A stretch of DNA of 64,000 nt from Luidia sarsii (GCA_949987565.1 OX465104.1:4025052-4089051); one strand, 5' to 3'; counted from the first letter of the stretch, positions 36,601 through 47,532 are shown. A program made the numbers and translations. Notes: generated by a model from the sequence alone, not told the origin.

Positions 36601-39600
36601 GGTGCTGTTGTTGCTGCTATTGATGTTAATGTTAATGCTGCTATTGATGTTGATGCTGTTGTTTATGCTAATGTTGCTGTTGGTGATGTTGTTGCTGCTA
36701 TTGATGTTGTTGTTGTTGCTGCTATTGATGTTAATGTTAATGCTGCTATTGATGTTGTTGTTGTTGCTGCTATTGATGTTAATGTTAATGCTGCTATTGA
36801 TGTTGATGCTGTTGTTGATGCTGCTACTGCTGTTGATGTTAATGATATTGTTGATGATGCTGGTTTTACTGATGCTGTCCATGCTCTTGTTTTTGCTTCT
36901 CCAGTTGAGAAACATCCTTGGTGGAAGGTGGACTTAGATGATGACTTCTGCTTGGCAGTAATCAAAGTTGTGTTGCCATATGGTTAGTGTTTTAAGGACT
37001 TTATTAATTTTAAAAATTTAGTGGGCCTGACGTTTCGATCCTAGCAGGACCTTTCTCAAAGGCAGAGTGACAAGGACAAAACAGATACATGTACACGAAG
37101 GAAGGGGGAGAGAGTGAATAGGACACGGACGAGAAACAAAGGACAAAGAGTGAAGCTGGTAGGGAGAGATCATAGGGAAGGGCAAGGAGTGGGGTAGGGA
37201 TTAGTGAGAAGAGGGGGAAAGATCAAAGAGAAGGGCAAGGAGTAGGGTAGGGATTAGTGACAAGAGGGGAAAAGATCAAAGAGAGAAGTGTGAAGGACTG
37301 AACACAAAAGAAGGATTATCAGAAAGCTGCATGGCGTTAGTCATTACCCTCCTGGATGTTGAGACCATGTGGTTGAATAGTCCGAAGACGCTTCATCCAC
37401 ATTTTCTCACGGGTAAGACGGACAGCATTACTACTAAATATACTACTACATTATGACTAACACCATGCAGCTTTCTGATAATCCTTCTTTTGTGTTCAGT
37501 CCTTCACACTTCTCTCTTTGATCTTTCCCCCTCTTGTCACTAATCCCTACCCTACTCCTTGCCCTTCTGTTTGATCTTTCCCCCTCTTTTCAATAATCCC
37601 CACCCTACTCCTTGCATTTCCCTTTGATCTCTCCCTACCAGCTTCACTCTTTGTCCTTTGTTTCTCATCCGTGTCCTATTCACTCTCTCCCCTTCCCTCG
37701 TGTACATGTATCTGTTTTGTCCTTGTCACTCTGCCTTTGAGAAAGGTCCTGTTAGGATCGAAACGTCAGGCCCACTAAATTTTAAGATTTACAGCAGTTT
37801 GCAACATTTTTGTATATCGACTTTATTAATTAACATAAACAGTTTTAAACACTAAAACTACTACAACTGAAAATATGTCGTGGTCTGGGTCAGGGTCTGG
37901 GTCTGGGTCTGGGTCATGGTTTGGGTCTGGTGTGGGTCTGGGTCTGGGTCATGGTTTGGGTCTGGTGTGGGTCTGGGTCATGGTTTGGGTCTGGATGTGG
38001 GTCTGGGTCTGGGTCATGGTTTGGGTCTTGTGTGGGTCTGGGTCATGGTTTGGGTCTTGTGTGGGTCTGGGTCATGGTTTGGGTCTGGATGTGGGTCTGG
38101 GTCTGGGTCATGGTTTGGGTCTTGTGTGGGTCTGGGTCATGGTTTGGGTCTTGTGTGGGTCTGGGTCATGGTTTGGATCTGGATGTGGGTCTGGGTCTGG
38201 GTCATGGTTTGGGTCTGGATGTGGGTCTGGGTCATGGTTTGGGTCTGGATGTGGGTCTGGGTCTGGGTCATGGTTCGGGTCTGGATGTGGGTCTGGGTCA
38301 TAGTTTGGGTCTGGATGTGGGTCTGGGTCATGGTTTGGGTCTGGATGTGGGTCTGGGTCTGGGTCATGGTTTGGGTCTTGTGTGGGTCTGGGTCATGGTT
38401 TGGGTCTGGATGTGGGTCTGGGTCTGGGTCATGGTTTGGGTCTGGTGTGGGTCTGGGTCTGGGTCATGGTTTGGGTCTTGTGTGGGTCTGGGTCATGGTT
38501 TGGGTCTGGATGTGGGTCTGGGTCATGGTTTGGGTCTTGTGTGGGTCTGGGTCATGGTTTGGGTCTGGATGTGGGTCTGGGTCTGGTCTGGGTCATGGTT
38601 TGGGTCTGGTGTGGGTCTGGGTGTGGGTCAGGGTCTGGGTCTGGGTCTGGGTCTGGGTCATGGTTTGGGTCTTGTGTGGGTCTGGGTCATGATTTGGGTC
38701 TGGATGTGGGTCTGGGTCTGGTCTGGGTCTGGTCTGGGTCATGGTTTGGGTCTGGTGTGGGTCTGGGTCTGGGTCTGGGTCTGGGTCATGGTTTGGGTCT
38801 GGTGTGGGTCTGGGTCTGGGTCATGGTTTGGGTCTGGTGTGGGTCTGGGTGTGGGTCATAGTTTGGGTCTTGTGTGGGTCTGGGTCATGGTTTGGGTCTG
38901 GATGTGGGTCTGGGTCTGGTCTGGGTCATGGTTGGGTCTGGTCTAGGTCTGGGTGTGGGTCTGTGTCATGGTTTGGGTCAGGGTCTGAGTCTGGGTCATG
39001 GTTTGGGTCTTGGTCTGGGTCATGGTTTGGGTCAGAGTCTGTGTCTGAGTCTGGGTCTTAGTCTGGGTATGGGTCTGAGTCTGGGTTTGGGTCAGGGTGT
39101 GGGTGTGGGTGTGGGTGTGGGTCATGGTCATGGTCTGGATCAGGGTCTGGGTCAGGGTCTGGGTCAGGATCATGGTCTGGGTCAGGATCTGGGTTTTGGA
39201 CATGGTCTGGGTCAGGATCTGGGTCTTGGTTTGGGTCAGGATCTGGGTCTTGGTTTGGGTCAGGATCTGGGTCTAGGTCAGGATCAAGGTCTAGGTCAGG
39301 ATCGGGATCATGGTCTGGGTCTGGGTCTGGGTCAGGATCTGGGTCTGGCTCTGGGTCTGGGTCTGGCTGTCGTTTATTAGCTTAGAGATTTGGTCATAGT
39401 TTGTGACTGATTTTCAATTATGTTTATTTCTTTTTTTTATCGTTTGACAAGTCATGTGCTATCCTTTGACGGCAACCGTTCTACATGTTTTATTCTGTTT
39501 CCACCTTTGTCTTCACCTATAAGGTAGAAATGAATTTCTCGGTGCAGTAGCTCGAGCTGGCATCGATTCAAACTACGCCGCGAACCAGGCCTGTGGAAGT

Positions 39601-41847
39601 CCTGCATCGCAGGAACAGAGAGAATGGACAGACAACGGATGGGTTGTAGAATTCCTGTGTGAACCTCTCCGTGCAGCCAGATACGTCAGCTTGGATATAG
39701 CTCCTTTGGATGGCGATTCTTTGTCATTCTTGAGGATGGAGGAGGTTCTTGTGTTCCACATTCCGGAGAGCCAGTGCGACATGGCTTCGGGTAAGAATCT
39801 GATTGCCATTTTTTTGTTATGCTGAGCTCTGTGAGCAACGATTCATGTCCTAAACCTTCTTCGGGTCTGCCATCTCTCGGAGGCGATTGACCACTTCCCG
39901 GAATGTCTTTGTCTTTGACTGCAGAACCAGCTGATGGGGACAACTGTGACGTGAACGTGGACGACTACGTCAGAGTAAACATTTTACTGGATGATGATCA
40001 GTTTTACATTTGGTATGATGGGCAATCTATCTCCAATGGTTCCGTCATTCAAGTGACATTTGATCCTGCAGTAAATGTAACATCGGTCATGCTCGACGTC
40101 GAGCCATCAACCCTCAACTACCAACTCGAGTTTCAGTTGCAAACCGAGGACCAACAAGAGTTCGTTAATCCATTCATCCACGAAATCCACAATGGTTTGT
40201 TGGAACCAAATATTCCATTCCCAGACAACGTGGGGCGTTTGACAAGCGTCAGCATTCACTTCATCATTCACGAACCGATCACCGTCAACTCCTTGACTTT
40301 CATCGGATGCTATTCTGGTAAGAAAACGTACAATTTTAATAAACAAAACTATTGTTTGCTCACTGTAGGGAAGAACGAGGCATGACAGGACTGGGAAGGG
40401 ACTGACAGAGGTGAACTGGACAATACGGACAGAACGTGACAGGACAGAACAGGACAGGACAAGACAGGACAAGACAATACTGGAAAGGTCTGGAAAGGAC
40501 AGGACATGAAAGAATGGGACAGGTCAGGAAACGACAGGACAGGGTGGAACAGGGCAAGACAGAACGGGACAGAGTTTTTGAAGGAGATGACAGAAGTGAA
40601 CTGGACTGTACGGCCAGAAAGGGACAGGAAAGGACAGGGAAGGACTGTACACAGCAGGACACGACATGACACGACACGACAAAGCAGGAAGTGCTACTTT
40701 GATTCACAACACTTTTGATATTCGACATTATTTCAGACACGTGGCCAACGGGTACCTACGGTCTGCCCATGCCAGTATATTGGTGCCCAGCGCACTCTGG
40801 TTTTCGTTGGGAGACAGGGTGGCGTTATCAAGACACCGAGAACACTAGATCCTACAATGATTGGTCACCCAGACTGCATCTAGCACCTGGTCTCTTTTCA
40901 CGGAACGACATGAATCAGTATTTCTGCATGAAGACGGTGGAACGTGTCGGCGATCATGACGTGGCTTGGCCCAATGGACAATACTGCGTGTTCCAGTACG
41001 GTGACCATTGTCCACATGGTACGTATCAAGAACTGTGCTAACTTTCTACTTTCGACTATGGAGATTATTCCTTGTTCCGACATTCTTCCGACGAACACAA
41101 ACCAATCTGTCACTCCTATGAATGCTACCTAATCAAGCCTGAGCGATTTGCTAACTTAGAGACACTACAGAGAGACAGACCGAAAGATGAACATATAGTT
41201 ACACAGAAAGGCAGACACACATACATAAACACAGAGAGAGAGAGAGAGACAAAGTGACAGGGAGACAGTGACAGAGAGAGACATACAGACAAACAAAAAG
41301 GGAGACAGACAGACAAAGAGAGACAGACAGAGATAAAGGGACAGATAGACTGAGAGACAAAAAGGGAGAGAGACAGACAGATTGAAAGACAGGGAGAGAA
41401 AGACAGAGAGAGGGGGAGACAGAGAAAGGGATTGCCTTCCAATAATAAGAATGCGAATCGTACCAATGTAACAGTGTTCGTGTATTTTTATTTACAGGTA
41501 TGTCAAATGGGTCGTTGTATTGGGACGACGAGGACGATGACAACGACAACCGTGTCTTTGGCAGTCTGCCATCTGGGCAGTACGATGACAACACTCTCAT
41601 CCGTTACTGCTGCATGACGAGTGGTTCTGTCTATGAGCCAATCACCTTGCCCACACACAGCCCCTTCTATCTGTTTCCTTGCATCGACATGTGTCAGGAA
41701 GTGCGGGGAATGGATGTTACCCGGGAGTGGTTTTACTGGGATGGCGAGGACTCAAATAACAAAAACAAGGTTGAGGGGGACCATCCATTTAGTGAAGAAT
41801 ACTACGAAGGTCGTTGGCTTTATTACTGCTATTACTACATGTACTAA
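18619..41847 (+). CDS. Secreted PAN-FTP-ApeC (apextrin-like) protein, copy B
   Basis: Nine coding exons on the plus strand: 18619-18993, 33051-33099, 33230-33325, 33573-33680, 36905-36982, 39524-39790, 39925-40317, 40737-41018 and 41498-41847. All are GT/AG with matching phases, giving 665 codons plus stop. Residues 1 to about 31 are a signal peptide; about 43-121 a PAN/apple-like module (CWQQCQAQARC, DCQLND); about 142-320 a fucolectin/F5-8C-like domain (HPWWKVDL in exon 5, RYVSLDIAPL in exon 6); 325-455 an unassigned beta-rich region with no cysteine pattern I know; about 456-665 an ApeC domain (TWPTGTYGLP, YFCMK, WPNGQYC, LYWDDED, YCCM, PFYLF, CQEVRGM). An upstream in-frame ATG at 18496 exists, but 18619 gives the better signal peptide. 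Both copies have the same nine-exon structure. Intron 1 is 14 kb and holds a 6.5-kb satellite and a retroelement. Confidence 0.88.
19540..20490. repeat. 48-bp minisatellite, intron 1 of copy B
   Basis: Same unit as 13.24-15.42 kb in copy A but in inverted orientation: GTCAGTGGGTCTGCTG, GTCAGTTGGTGGGTCG, then a GTCAGTGGGTTTTAGG-type 16-mer. About 20 copies, running directly into the 16-bp array. Confidence 0.9.
20490..26960. repeat. 16-bp minisatellite array (GTCGGTGGGTCTGTCT), about 6.5 kb
   Basis: Roughly 400 head-to-tail copies of a 16-bp unit with scattered variants (GTGG/GTGT, CTGT/CTGC, GTCGG/GTCAG). Sixteen is not divisible by 3, so three units make a 48-bp coding period. Because the unit has no stop, all three plus frames stay open for over 2100 codons. 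These are not genes: no start context, no non-repeat domain, and the array sits inside an intron. Copy A lacks it. Confidence 0.95.
27000..28130. other. Intron 1 of copy B, repeat remnants
   Basis: 27.0-27.14 kb is weakly homologous to 13.08-13.2 kb in copy A (inverted). 27.7-28.07 kb matches, inverted, the body of the SINE-like units of copy A. No coding exon seen. Confidence 0.55.
27341..27600 (+). mobile_element. MITE family 1, 5'-truncated long form
   Basis: Matches the right-hand two thirds of the 9757-10162 element, including the internal segment missing from short forms, and ends at the intact TIR CCGGGTCACA. The left TIR is absent. Confidence 0.75.
28139..28300 (+). mobile_element. 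tRNA-related SINE copy
   Basis: Shares GCATCTGAATGAAAGC, GGCAAAGACTAGTTGACTA, AAGGCCACCATCTAAGGG and a tRNA A-box-like GGATAGCTCAGATGG with copies at 48.23-48.43 and 58.51-58.74 kb. The B-box end is missing here. Confidence 0.65.
28770..30200 (-). mobile_element. 5'-truncated Penelope-like retroelement
   Basis: The minus-strand frame ending at 29046 encodes a reverse transcriptase core: SIDVVSMYTNI (about residues 67-77 of the open frame from 30305), GCAMGSTASP (132-141) and RYRDDILVI (167-175). These are hallmarks of Penelope-like elements rather than LINEs. Homology seems to begin near 30200 (PTYVRDTTDIL), so the N-terminal part is missing and about 40 upstream codons are unrelated. A thumb-like region with KNIREMIIRAKLP follows. 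I see no GIY-YIG endonuclease downstream. It lies antisense in intron 1 of copy B. The core is open, but the element cannot be complete. Confidence 0.8.
30310..32320. other. Intron 1 of copy B, no recognisable feature
   Basis: Mixed AT-rich sequence without coding exons, tandem repeats or clear TIRs. Confidence 0.5.
33780..36890. repeat. Triplet-based minisatellite, intron 4 of copy B
   Basis: GCT/GTT/GAT triplets in longer units (for example GCTGCTATTGATGTTGATG) fill the intron between exon 4 (donor at 33681) and exon 5 (acceptor CTTCTCCAG at 36896-36904). One frame runs open into exon 5, but reading on from exon 4 meets TGA within three codons of the donor, so retention would truncate the protein. 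About 3.1 kb against 2.5 kb in copy A. Confidence 0.85.
37013..37783. mobile_element. Foldback element, intron 5 of copy B
   Basis: Long inverted arms of about 290 bp begin AAAATTTAGTGGGCCTGACG and end with its complement; each contains ACGTTTCGATCCTAGCAGGA or its complement. A second copy is at 44620-45375 and a fragment at 46706. No transposase. Copy A lacks it in the equivalent intron, so insertion followed the gene duplication. Confidence 0.85.
37875..39365. repeat. GGGTCT hexamer array, intron 5 of copy B
   Basis: GGGTCTGGGTCTGGGTCATGG-type repeats with nested longer periods; complement of the 3.16-3.78 kb array but about 1.5 kb long. All frames are largely open, giving false Gly/Ser/Trp/Val-rich ORFs. 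Confidence 0.9.
40385..40690. repeat. GACAGGACAG array, intron 7 of copy B
   Basis: Purine-rich degenerate repeats, complement of the copy A intron 7 array at 1875-2165. Confidence 0.8.
41160..41428. repeat. GACAGAGA array, intron 8 of copy B
   Basis: Purine-rich repeats complementary to the copy A intron 8 array, less than half its length. Confidence 0.8.
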
Positions 41848-41878
41848 AGAATGAAACTGACACATTCCGGCCCCATCC

Positions 41879-42543
41879 AACGCAACCCAATCTAACCAAC
41901 CCAACCCAGCCCAACTCAACCCTACCCAACCCAACCCAACCCATCCCAACCCAACCCAACCCAGCCCAACCCAACCCAACCCAACCCAACCCATCCCAAC
42001 CCAACCCAGCCCAACTCAACCCAACCCATCCCAACCCAACCCAACCCAACCCAACCCAACCCAACCCAACCCAACCCAACCCATCCCATCCCAACCCAAC
42101 CCAACTCAACCCAACCCAACCCAACCCAACCCAACCCATCCCAACCCAACCCAACCCAACCTATCCCAACCCTCCCATCCCAACTCAACCCAACCCAGCC
42201 CAACTCAACCCAACCCAAACCATCCCAACTCAACCCAACCCAACCCAACCCAACCCAACCCATCCCAACCCAACCCAAATCATCCCATCCCAACTCAACC
42301 CAACCCAACCCAGCCCAACTCAACCCAACCCAAACCATCCCAACTCAACCCAACCCATCCCAACCCAACCCGACCCAACCCATCCCAACCCAACCCAAAC
42401 CATCCCATCCCAACTCAACCCAACCCAACCCAGCCCAACTCAACCCAACCCAAAGCATCCCAACTCAACCCAACCCATCCCAACCCAACCCATCCCAACT
42501 CAACCCAACTCAACCCAGCCCAACCCAACCCAACCCAACCAGA
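41879..42543. repeat. CCCAA pentamer array, 3' flank of copy B
   Basis: CCCAACCCAACCCATCCCAA-type repeats start about 30 bp after the stop codon of copy B, mirroring 1-190. No AATAAA is seen between the stop and the array, so the polyadenylation site is undefined. Confidence 0.9.
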
Positions 42544-42960
42544 GATTAACTGAGATGACGAGATAACAGAGACGTTTTAGGGGAACCATTCATTTTGCCA
42601 ACAGAATTTCGATGCAATTTTACTGCCATTTTTGAGAAAACAATTTATACCATAAAACAAAAACATATAATTCGTAGATTCAAGGCTAATTTCCATGTAC
42701 AAATGCACCCTGTACGATACAAAAAAAATAAGAATTAAGGAATCATTCAAACCTCATCATTGCTTGGTGTTTCTTTTGGTGACGGAAATGACATCTGGTT
42801 CGGACACTAAGCGTGACTGCTGCTTGACTGGTCCCCTGCAGTCGGGTGCCAGAATGGAGTATCACACTCCCTTACTTAAGTCATGCGTTCGCTCTCACGA
42901 ATTCTTATGGTCTGGTACCGCGTGTTCGTTCCAGTAGTGAACCGAGGATAGTCTGAGGAT

Positions 42961-43204
42961 GGTCCCTTTTAGCAAATCCGGCTTAGGCTCAGGCTCCGGC
43001 ATTATCTTTCTTTCTCTCGTCCATTTTAAAGTACAAGACATGAAAACGGGAGGCTTTTGGCTTCGTTTTGTTAATGTTACACTGCGTTTTAAAAAAGGAA
43101 TCCAAAGCTTCTACGAACTCCAACCTGTTTTTTTAGCTTTTTTGGATCACGGAGACGAAGCCGGAGCCTAAGCATAAGCCTAAGCCGGGTTTTCGAAAAG
43201 GACA
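42961..43204. mobile_element. Small foldback element related to 16842-17113
   Basis: The left arm CCGGCTTAGGCTCAGGCTCC is answered by GAGCCTAAGCATAAGCCTAA and GCCGGGTTTTCGAAAAGGAC on the right. About 240 bp, no ORF. Confidence 0.65.
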
Positions 43205-43424
43205 ATAGAATGCCTTATTTCAAATCTGCATTCATTGTAAAATATACCATGTATTATGTGTATAATATATTTAAAGCTCTATAAGTTTTGTGAAGCAGTG
43301 TTAGCAATGTAAAGTGATATAAAATGATATAAGTGATTTTTAGTAGTGTATTATGCATTGGAAAGAGAGGTAGGTTGTGCATGTATACTGGTATATGTAA
43401 TGAAACAAGAAACCGTGGGCTAGT

Positions 43425-43975
43425 TGCTCTTGCTCTGGCTCTGACTCTGTCTCTGTCGCTACCCCTGCCTCTGGCTCTTGCTCTTGCTCTGGCTCTTGCT
43501 CTTGCTCTGGTACTGGCTCTGGCTCTTGCTCTGGCTCAGGCTCTGGCTCTGGCTCTGGCTCTGGCCCTGGCACTGCCTCTGACTCTGACTCTGCCTCTGC
43601 CTCTGCCTCTGCCTCTGCCTCTGGCTCTGGCTCTGGTTCTGCCTCTGCCTCTGGCTCTTGCTATGCCTCTGGCTCTGCCTCTGACTCTCACTCTGGCACT
43701 GCCTCTGGCTCTGACTCTGACTCTGCCTCTGGCTCTGGCTCTGGCACTGCCTCTGACTCTGACTCTGACTCTGACTCTGACTCTGACTCTGACTCTGGCT
43801 CTGGCTCTGGCTCTGACTCTGGCTCTGGCTCTGACTCTGACTCTGACTCTGACTCTGACTCTGGTCCTGGCCCATTTATCTGGCTCTGGCTCTGATGCTG
43901 GCTCTGGCTCTCGCTCTGGCCCATTTCTCAGCTGCCTCTGCCCCTGCCTCTGCCTCTGCCTCTGACATGTCGCTG
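43425..43975. repeat. CTCTGG/CTCTGA hexamer array
   Basis: Hexamers CTCTGG, CTCTGA, CTCTGC and CTCTTG in runs. Leu/Ala, Gln/Ser and Glu/Pro frames here are repeat translations. Intergenic between copy B and the OATP gene. Confidence 0.9.
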
Positions 43976-44619
43976 GGTAAAATGGGGCCACTCCTTTGAA
44001 ACAGATGTTATGTTACTCGCTGAATGCGAGAAGGCAGCTTCAAACCAAAAGCTTTGTTTTCAGCGGATAGGTCGAAGTCTGAGCCCCAGCCGTGGTTTCG
44101 AAACAGGCCCATAGCAGATAACATAATTTCCATCTTAAACAGAACCTTTTGTTGCCACTCCAGAGTCAAGACCTGGGTTGAAGTCAGCTAGCTTTGCAAC
44201 AGGGGTCAGACATAACACAAAGCCGCCAGTATACTGACAACCTCGTTTCTTTTTGTTGCTCGAAATGAACAGGGAGATGGGAGGCATGCAATCCGGCCCG
44301 CAGTGGTTGTGAGTTTGTTTCCTTGGGTGAAACTAATGGCGAAGGTCTTATTGTTGATATTTAATATACTTTCGTATGTATAAGCTTTTTCGATTAATTC
44401 ATTATTACTGTATTCCTAGAGTCAAGTTGAGTTTACGTCTTGAATTAGGAAGGTTTCGAGGATGGTTCGTCATGAAAATCACAACGATGTGACGAAGGGA
44501 ATAATGCATTCACAGAGTACTAGTTCAATGCGTCATTCAACTATAGATTTGAATTTTAAGAGAATAAGTAAAGGTACAAATTATCAGTTGTATAAAAAGT
44601 TGTTCAAAAATAAAAGCTT

Positions 44620-45375
44620 AAAATTTAGTGGGCCTGACGTTTCGATCCTAGCAGGACCTTTCTCAAAGGCAGAGTGACAAGGACAAAACAGATACATGTA
44701 CACGGAGGAAGGGGGGGGGAGAGTGAATATGACACGGATGAGAGACAAAGGACAAAGAGTGAAGCTGGTAGGGAGAGATCAAAGGGAAGGGCAAGCGGTG
44801 GGGTAGGGATTAGTGAGAGGAGGGGGAAAGATCAAAGAGTTGAAGGGCAAGGAGTAGGGTAGGGATTAGTGACAAGAGGGGGAAAGATCAAAGAGAGAAG
44901 TGTGAAGGACTGAACACAAAAGAAGGATTATCAGAAAGCTGCATGGTGTTAGTCATTACCCTCCTGGATGTTGAGACCATGTGGTTGAATAGTCCGAAGA
45001 CGCTTCATCCACATTTTCTCACGGCTAAGACGGACAGCATTACTACGGTGACCAAGTGATTCTATGCCCAGTACACTCATATCTTCAGTCCTTCACACTT
45101 CTCTCTTTGATCTTTCCCCCTATTGTCACTAATCCTTACCCTACTCCTTGCCCTTCTCTTTGATCTTTCCCCCTCCTCTCACTAATCCCTACCCCACCGC
45201 TTGCCCTTCCCTTTGATCTCTCCCTGCCAGCTTCACTCTTTGTCCTTTGTCTCTCATCCGTGTCATATTCACTCTTCCCCCCCCCTTCCTCCGTGTACAT
45301 GTATCTGTTTTGTCCTTGTCACTCTGCCTTTGAGAAAGGTCCTGCTAGGATCGAAACGTCAGGCCCACTAAATTT
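44620..45375. mobile_element. Foldback element, second copy
   Basis: Same family as 37013-37783, with inverted arms starting AAAATTTAGTGGGCCTGACG and a short unpaired centre. About 756 bp. Confidence 0.85.
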
Positions 45376-45379
45376 AAAG

Positions 45380-46700
45380 ATTTACATTTTGGTAATTTTA
45401 GTCAGTAAGCAGTTTGCTTATCACCAAAATATAAAAGGTGACATTGTCATAGAAAAGTTAATTGTTATTGTCAAGTGAATTAATTTAAAATTTCGAAGAC
45501 GTTCGATATAATGTTTAACTTTATCGTATAAGCTTGATCTTGATCTGTTTCCTGCATTATAAATTCATCTGAAGAGATTAAACTTAATGTTAAGTAGTGG
45601 ACGCATAACCAAAACCCTTCCCCAATTGCTACTCTAAAAAATATTCGAAGAAATGGGAAAACGTATCTCAAACATAATTACAATAATAAAACTTTCAGAA
45701 AATCCTTCAGGAGGTGAAAGTACAATTGACGGACAGGTTTTGGTTTGTGTTTGATGTAGGTGGATATTATTTGGTAGGAATTTGTTTTACATTAATTGTT
45801 AATAGTTGAAGTTGGTGAGATGTAACATTTGTACAAACATATTTCGTTACTACATTTCTCGTGAATCGTCAAACAGTTTAATCACGACGTACTTCTGGAC
45901 GTCACAACATAACTACACATTAATTCAGAAAGTGTAGATTAAGTGGAAGCCATTACTGCATGGGTTACTCAAGCGTGCGTGGGATGGGCGTTTACTAGGC
46001 AAGGTTGCTACGCGACCAATCATGTTTGACCAATAACCGACCAGGAGACGCGCATGCGTACAGATCCCCCACGGCGTGTTCCTGAGCTAATGGCACAGTA
46101 ATGGCGTTCACTCTGTCCGTCGGTTATGAATGGATTACTTACAGAATCTCGTAGGACCCCATAATTATAGTTAGAGAATTTGTACGAGAATGTTGGCCAC
46201 TAGTGCAAAACACTCAAACAGTTTCTGATCAACCATCAGACCTTCAGTTCAAATAATTACAAATCTTTGCAGATTCACTTACTGAATTTATTGACTAAAA
46301 AGCTATTCTTAAAAAGTTGAGATGGTCTGACGTTTCGATCGTAGCTGGAGTTTACCTGCAGACAGAAGTAATGCCAAAAAAAACCTAAATTGAGAGACTT
46401 TCGGCCTTTTCTCTAAGGAACCTAAAAACGTAATTGCATACAGTACGTCTCTTTGTGGTATGATAGGCCTAAGTGTATTGTCCAATAGATCCTAGAAAAC
46501 GCACATTTGGTTGGTAACCTGGTTGATGGTAGCAAAACGATTTGTATAAGTGCTGGTAATCGATACCGCGGTAGCAATGATTGAAGAGAGAACCAGTGAA
46601 GGAATTATTAAAAGTACCAGCGATCACGTTTAGTTAAAGAAACCGAAATCACGAAAAAAGGGTCAAGGCTTATTGCATTCAAGTTAAAAAAATACAGAAA
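45380..46700. other. AT-rich intergenic DNA
   Basis: No gene recognised. Near 46.33 kb is GACGTTTCGATCGTAGCTGG, a variant of the foldback core. Confidence 0.5.
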
Positions 46701-46705
46701 AACTT

Positions 46706-46820
46706 AAAATTTAGTGGGCCTGACGTTTCGATCCTAGCGGGACCTTTCTCAAAGGCAGAGTGATAAGGACAACACAGATACATGTACACGAAGGAAGGGG
46801 GAAGAGAGTAAATAGGACAG
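46706..46820 (+). mobile_element. Fragment of the AAAATTTAGTGGGCC foldback family
   Basis: About 115 bp of the left arm, broken off near the AGAGAGTAAATAGG part. No right arm follows. Confidence 0.75.
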
Positions 46821-46884
46821 AAAACAACTGACTGGGAACTTTAAAACAATTTTGAAAAATTGCAAAGAAAACTTTGAGCTCGGA

Positions 46885-46965
46885 CAGTCAAGAGCGCTGG
46901 TACGCAAAACCAAAGGTCTCGAGTTCAAGTCCCGGTCGAGTCAAAGTTTTCTTTGCTCTTTTTCT
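46885..46965 (+). mobile_element. tRNA-like SINE fragment
   Basis: AGAGCGCTGGTACGCAAAAC followed by B-box-like GAGTTCAAGTCCCGGTC, similar to the units at 9.0-12.8 kb and the 58.7-kb SINE. No tRNA acceptor stem can be built. Confidence 0.55.
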
Positions 46966-47232
46966 AACTAAACAAGGCTATAAAAGAATTCTTCTCATTC
47001 TGAAAAAAAAAAATCACGAACTAGGCTGAAACTGCTTAGCATGTCATACGCCTTCACAACTAAATTCTGCTTTAAGGCTGAATTTAACAATCATTTTCAT
47101 CTTTGTCCAATTGGAGTCAAACAAATTAATTTCAAATTTATTTTCCATGATTGACACTTGCACTGTAGCAAATAAAATGGTTGAGATGTAATTGATGTGG
47201 TCTGGCGTTCCCTTAATTATCCGTGTGAACCT

Positions 47233-47238
47233 TTTATT
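47233..47238 (-). terminator. Candidate polyadenylation signal of the OATP gene
   Basis: AATAAA on the minus strand, about 295 bp after the OATP stop. Position is plausible; no other support. Confidence 0.3.
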
Positions 47239-47532
47239 TTTGCTTATATCCTTTAAAATACCCTCTTTACTTGTTAAATATAAAGTTTAACAAAACGGAT
47301 GCCACAAGGGCCATTAAGTGATTATCAAAATACAAACTTCCATTTAAATCAATTCACACCTTTCTCAGATAATTATTTTCTCGTAAATGATGTTATCACC
47401 AATTTCGAGGAACAAAAATCCTTTTAGAAGTGAAAATTTCTTAGAACTGAAACAAAAAATACTCGGGTGAGTTATCACATGTAAAAGCTACATTGGAGAG
47501 TTAATGTTAGACTTCCTCCAGTGCAGGGCGCG

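Noticed and set aside
33782..36987. Ala/Val/Asp-rich and Leu-rich ORFs of the triplet arrays (also 3839-5764) as a low-complexity domain fused to exon 5
   Set aside because: Exon 4 has a donor and exon 5 a strong acceptor with matching phase. Read-through from exon 4 hits a stop at once.
41879..42543. Interstitial telomere repeat
   Set aside because: The unit is CCCAA with many CCCAT/CCCAG variants, not the animal TTAGGG repeat.
1..42543. Inverted duplication as a pure assembly artefact (two haplotypes joined)
   Set aside because: Exon 7 differs at 15 of 131 residues and introns differ by several insertions, more than expected for alleles. Not fully excluded without reads.
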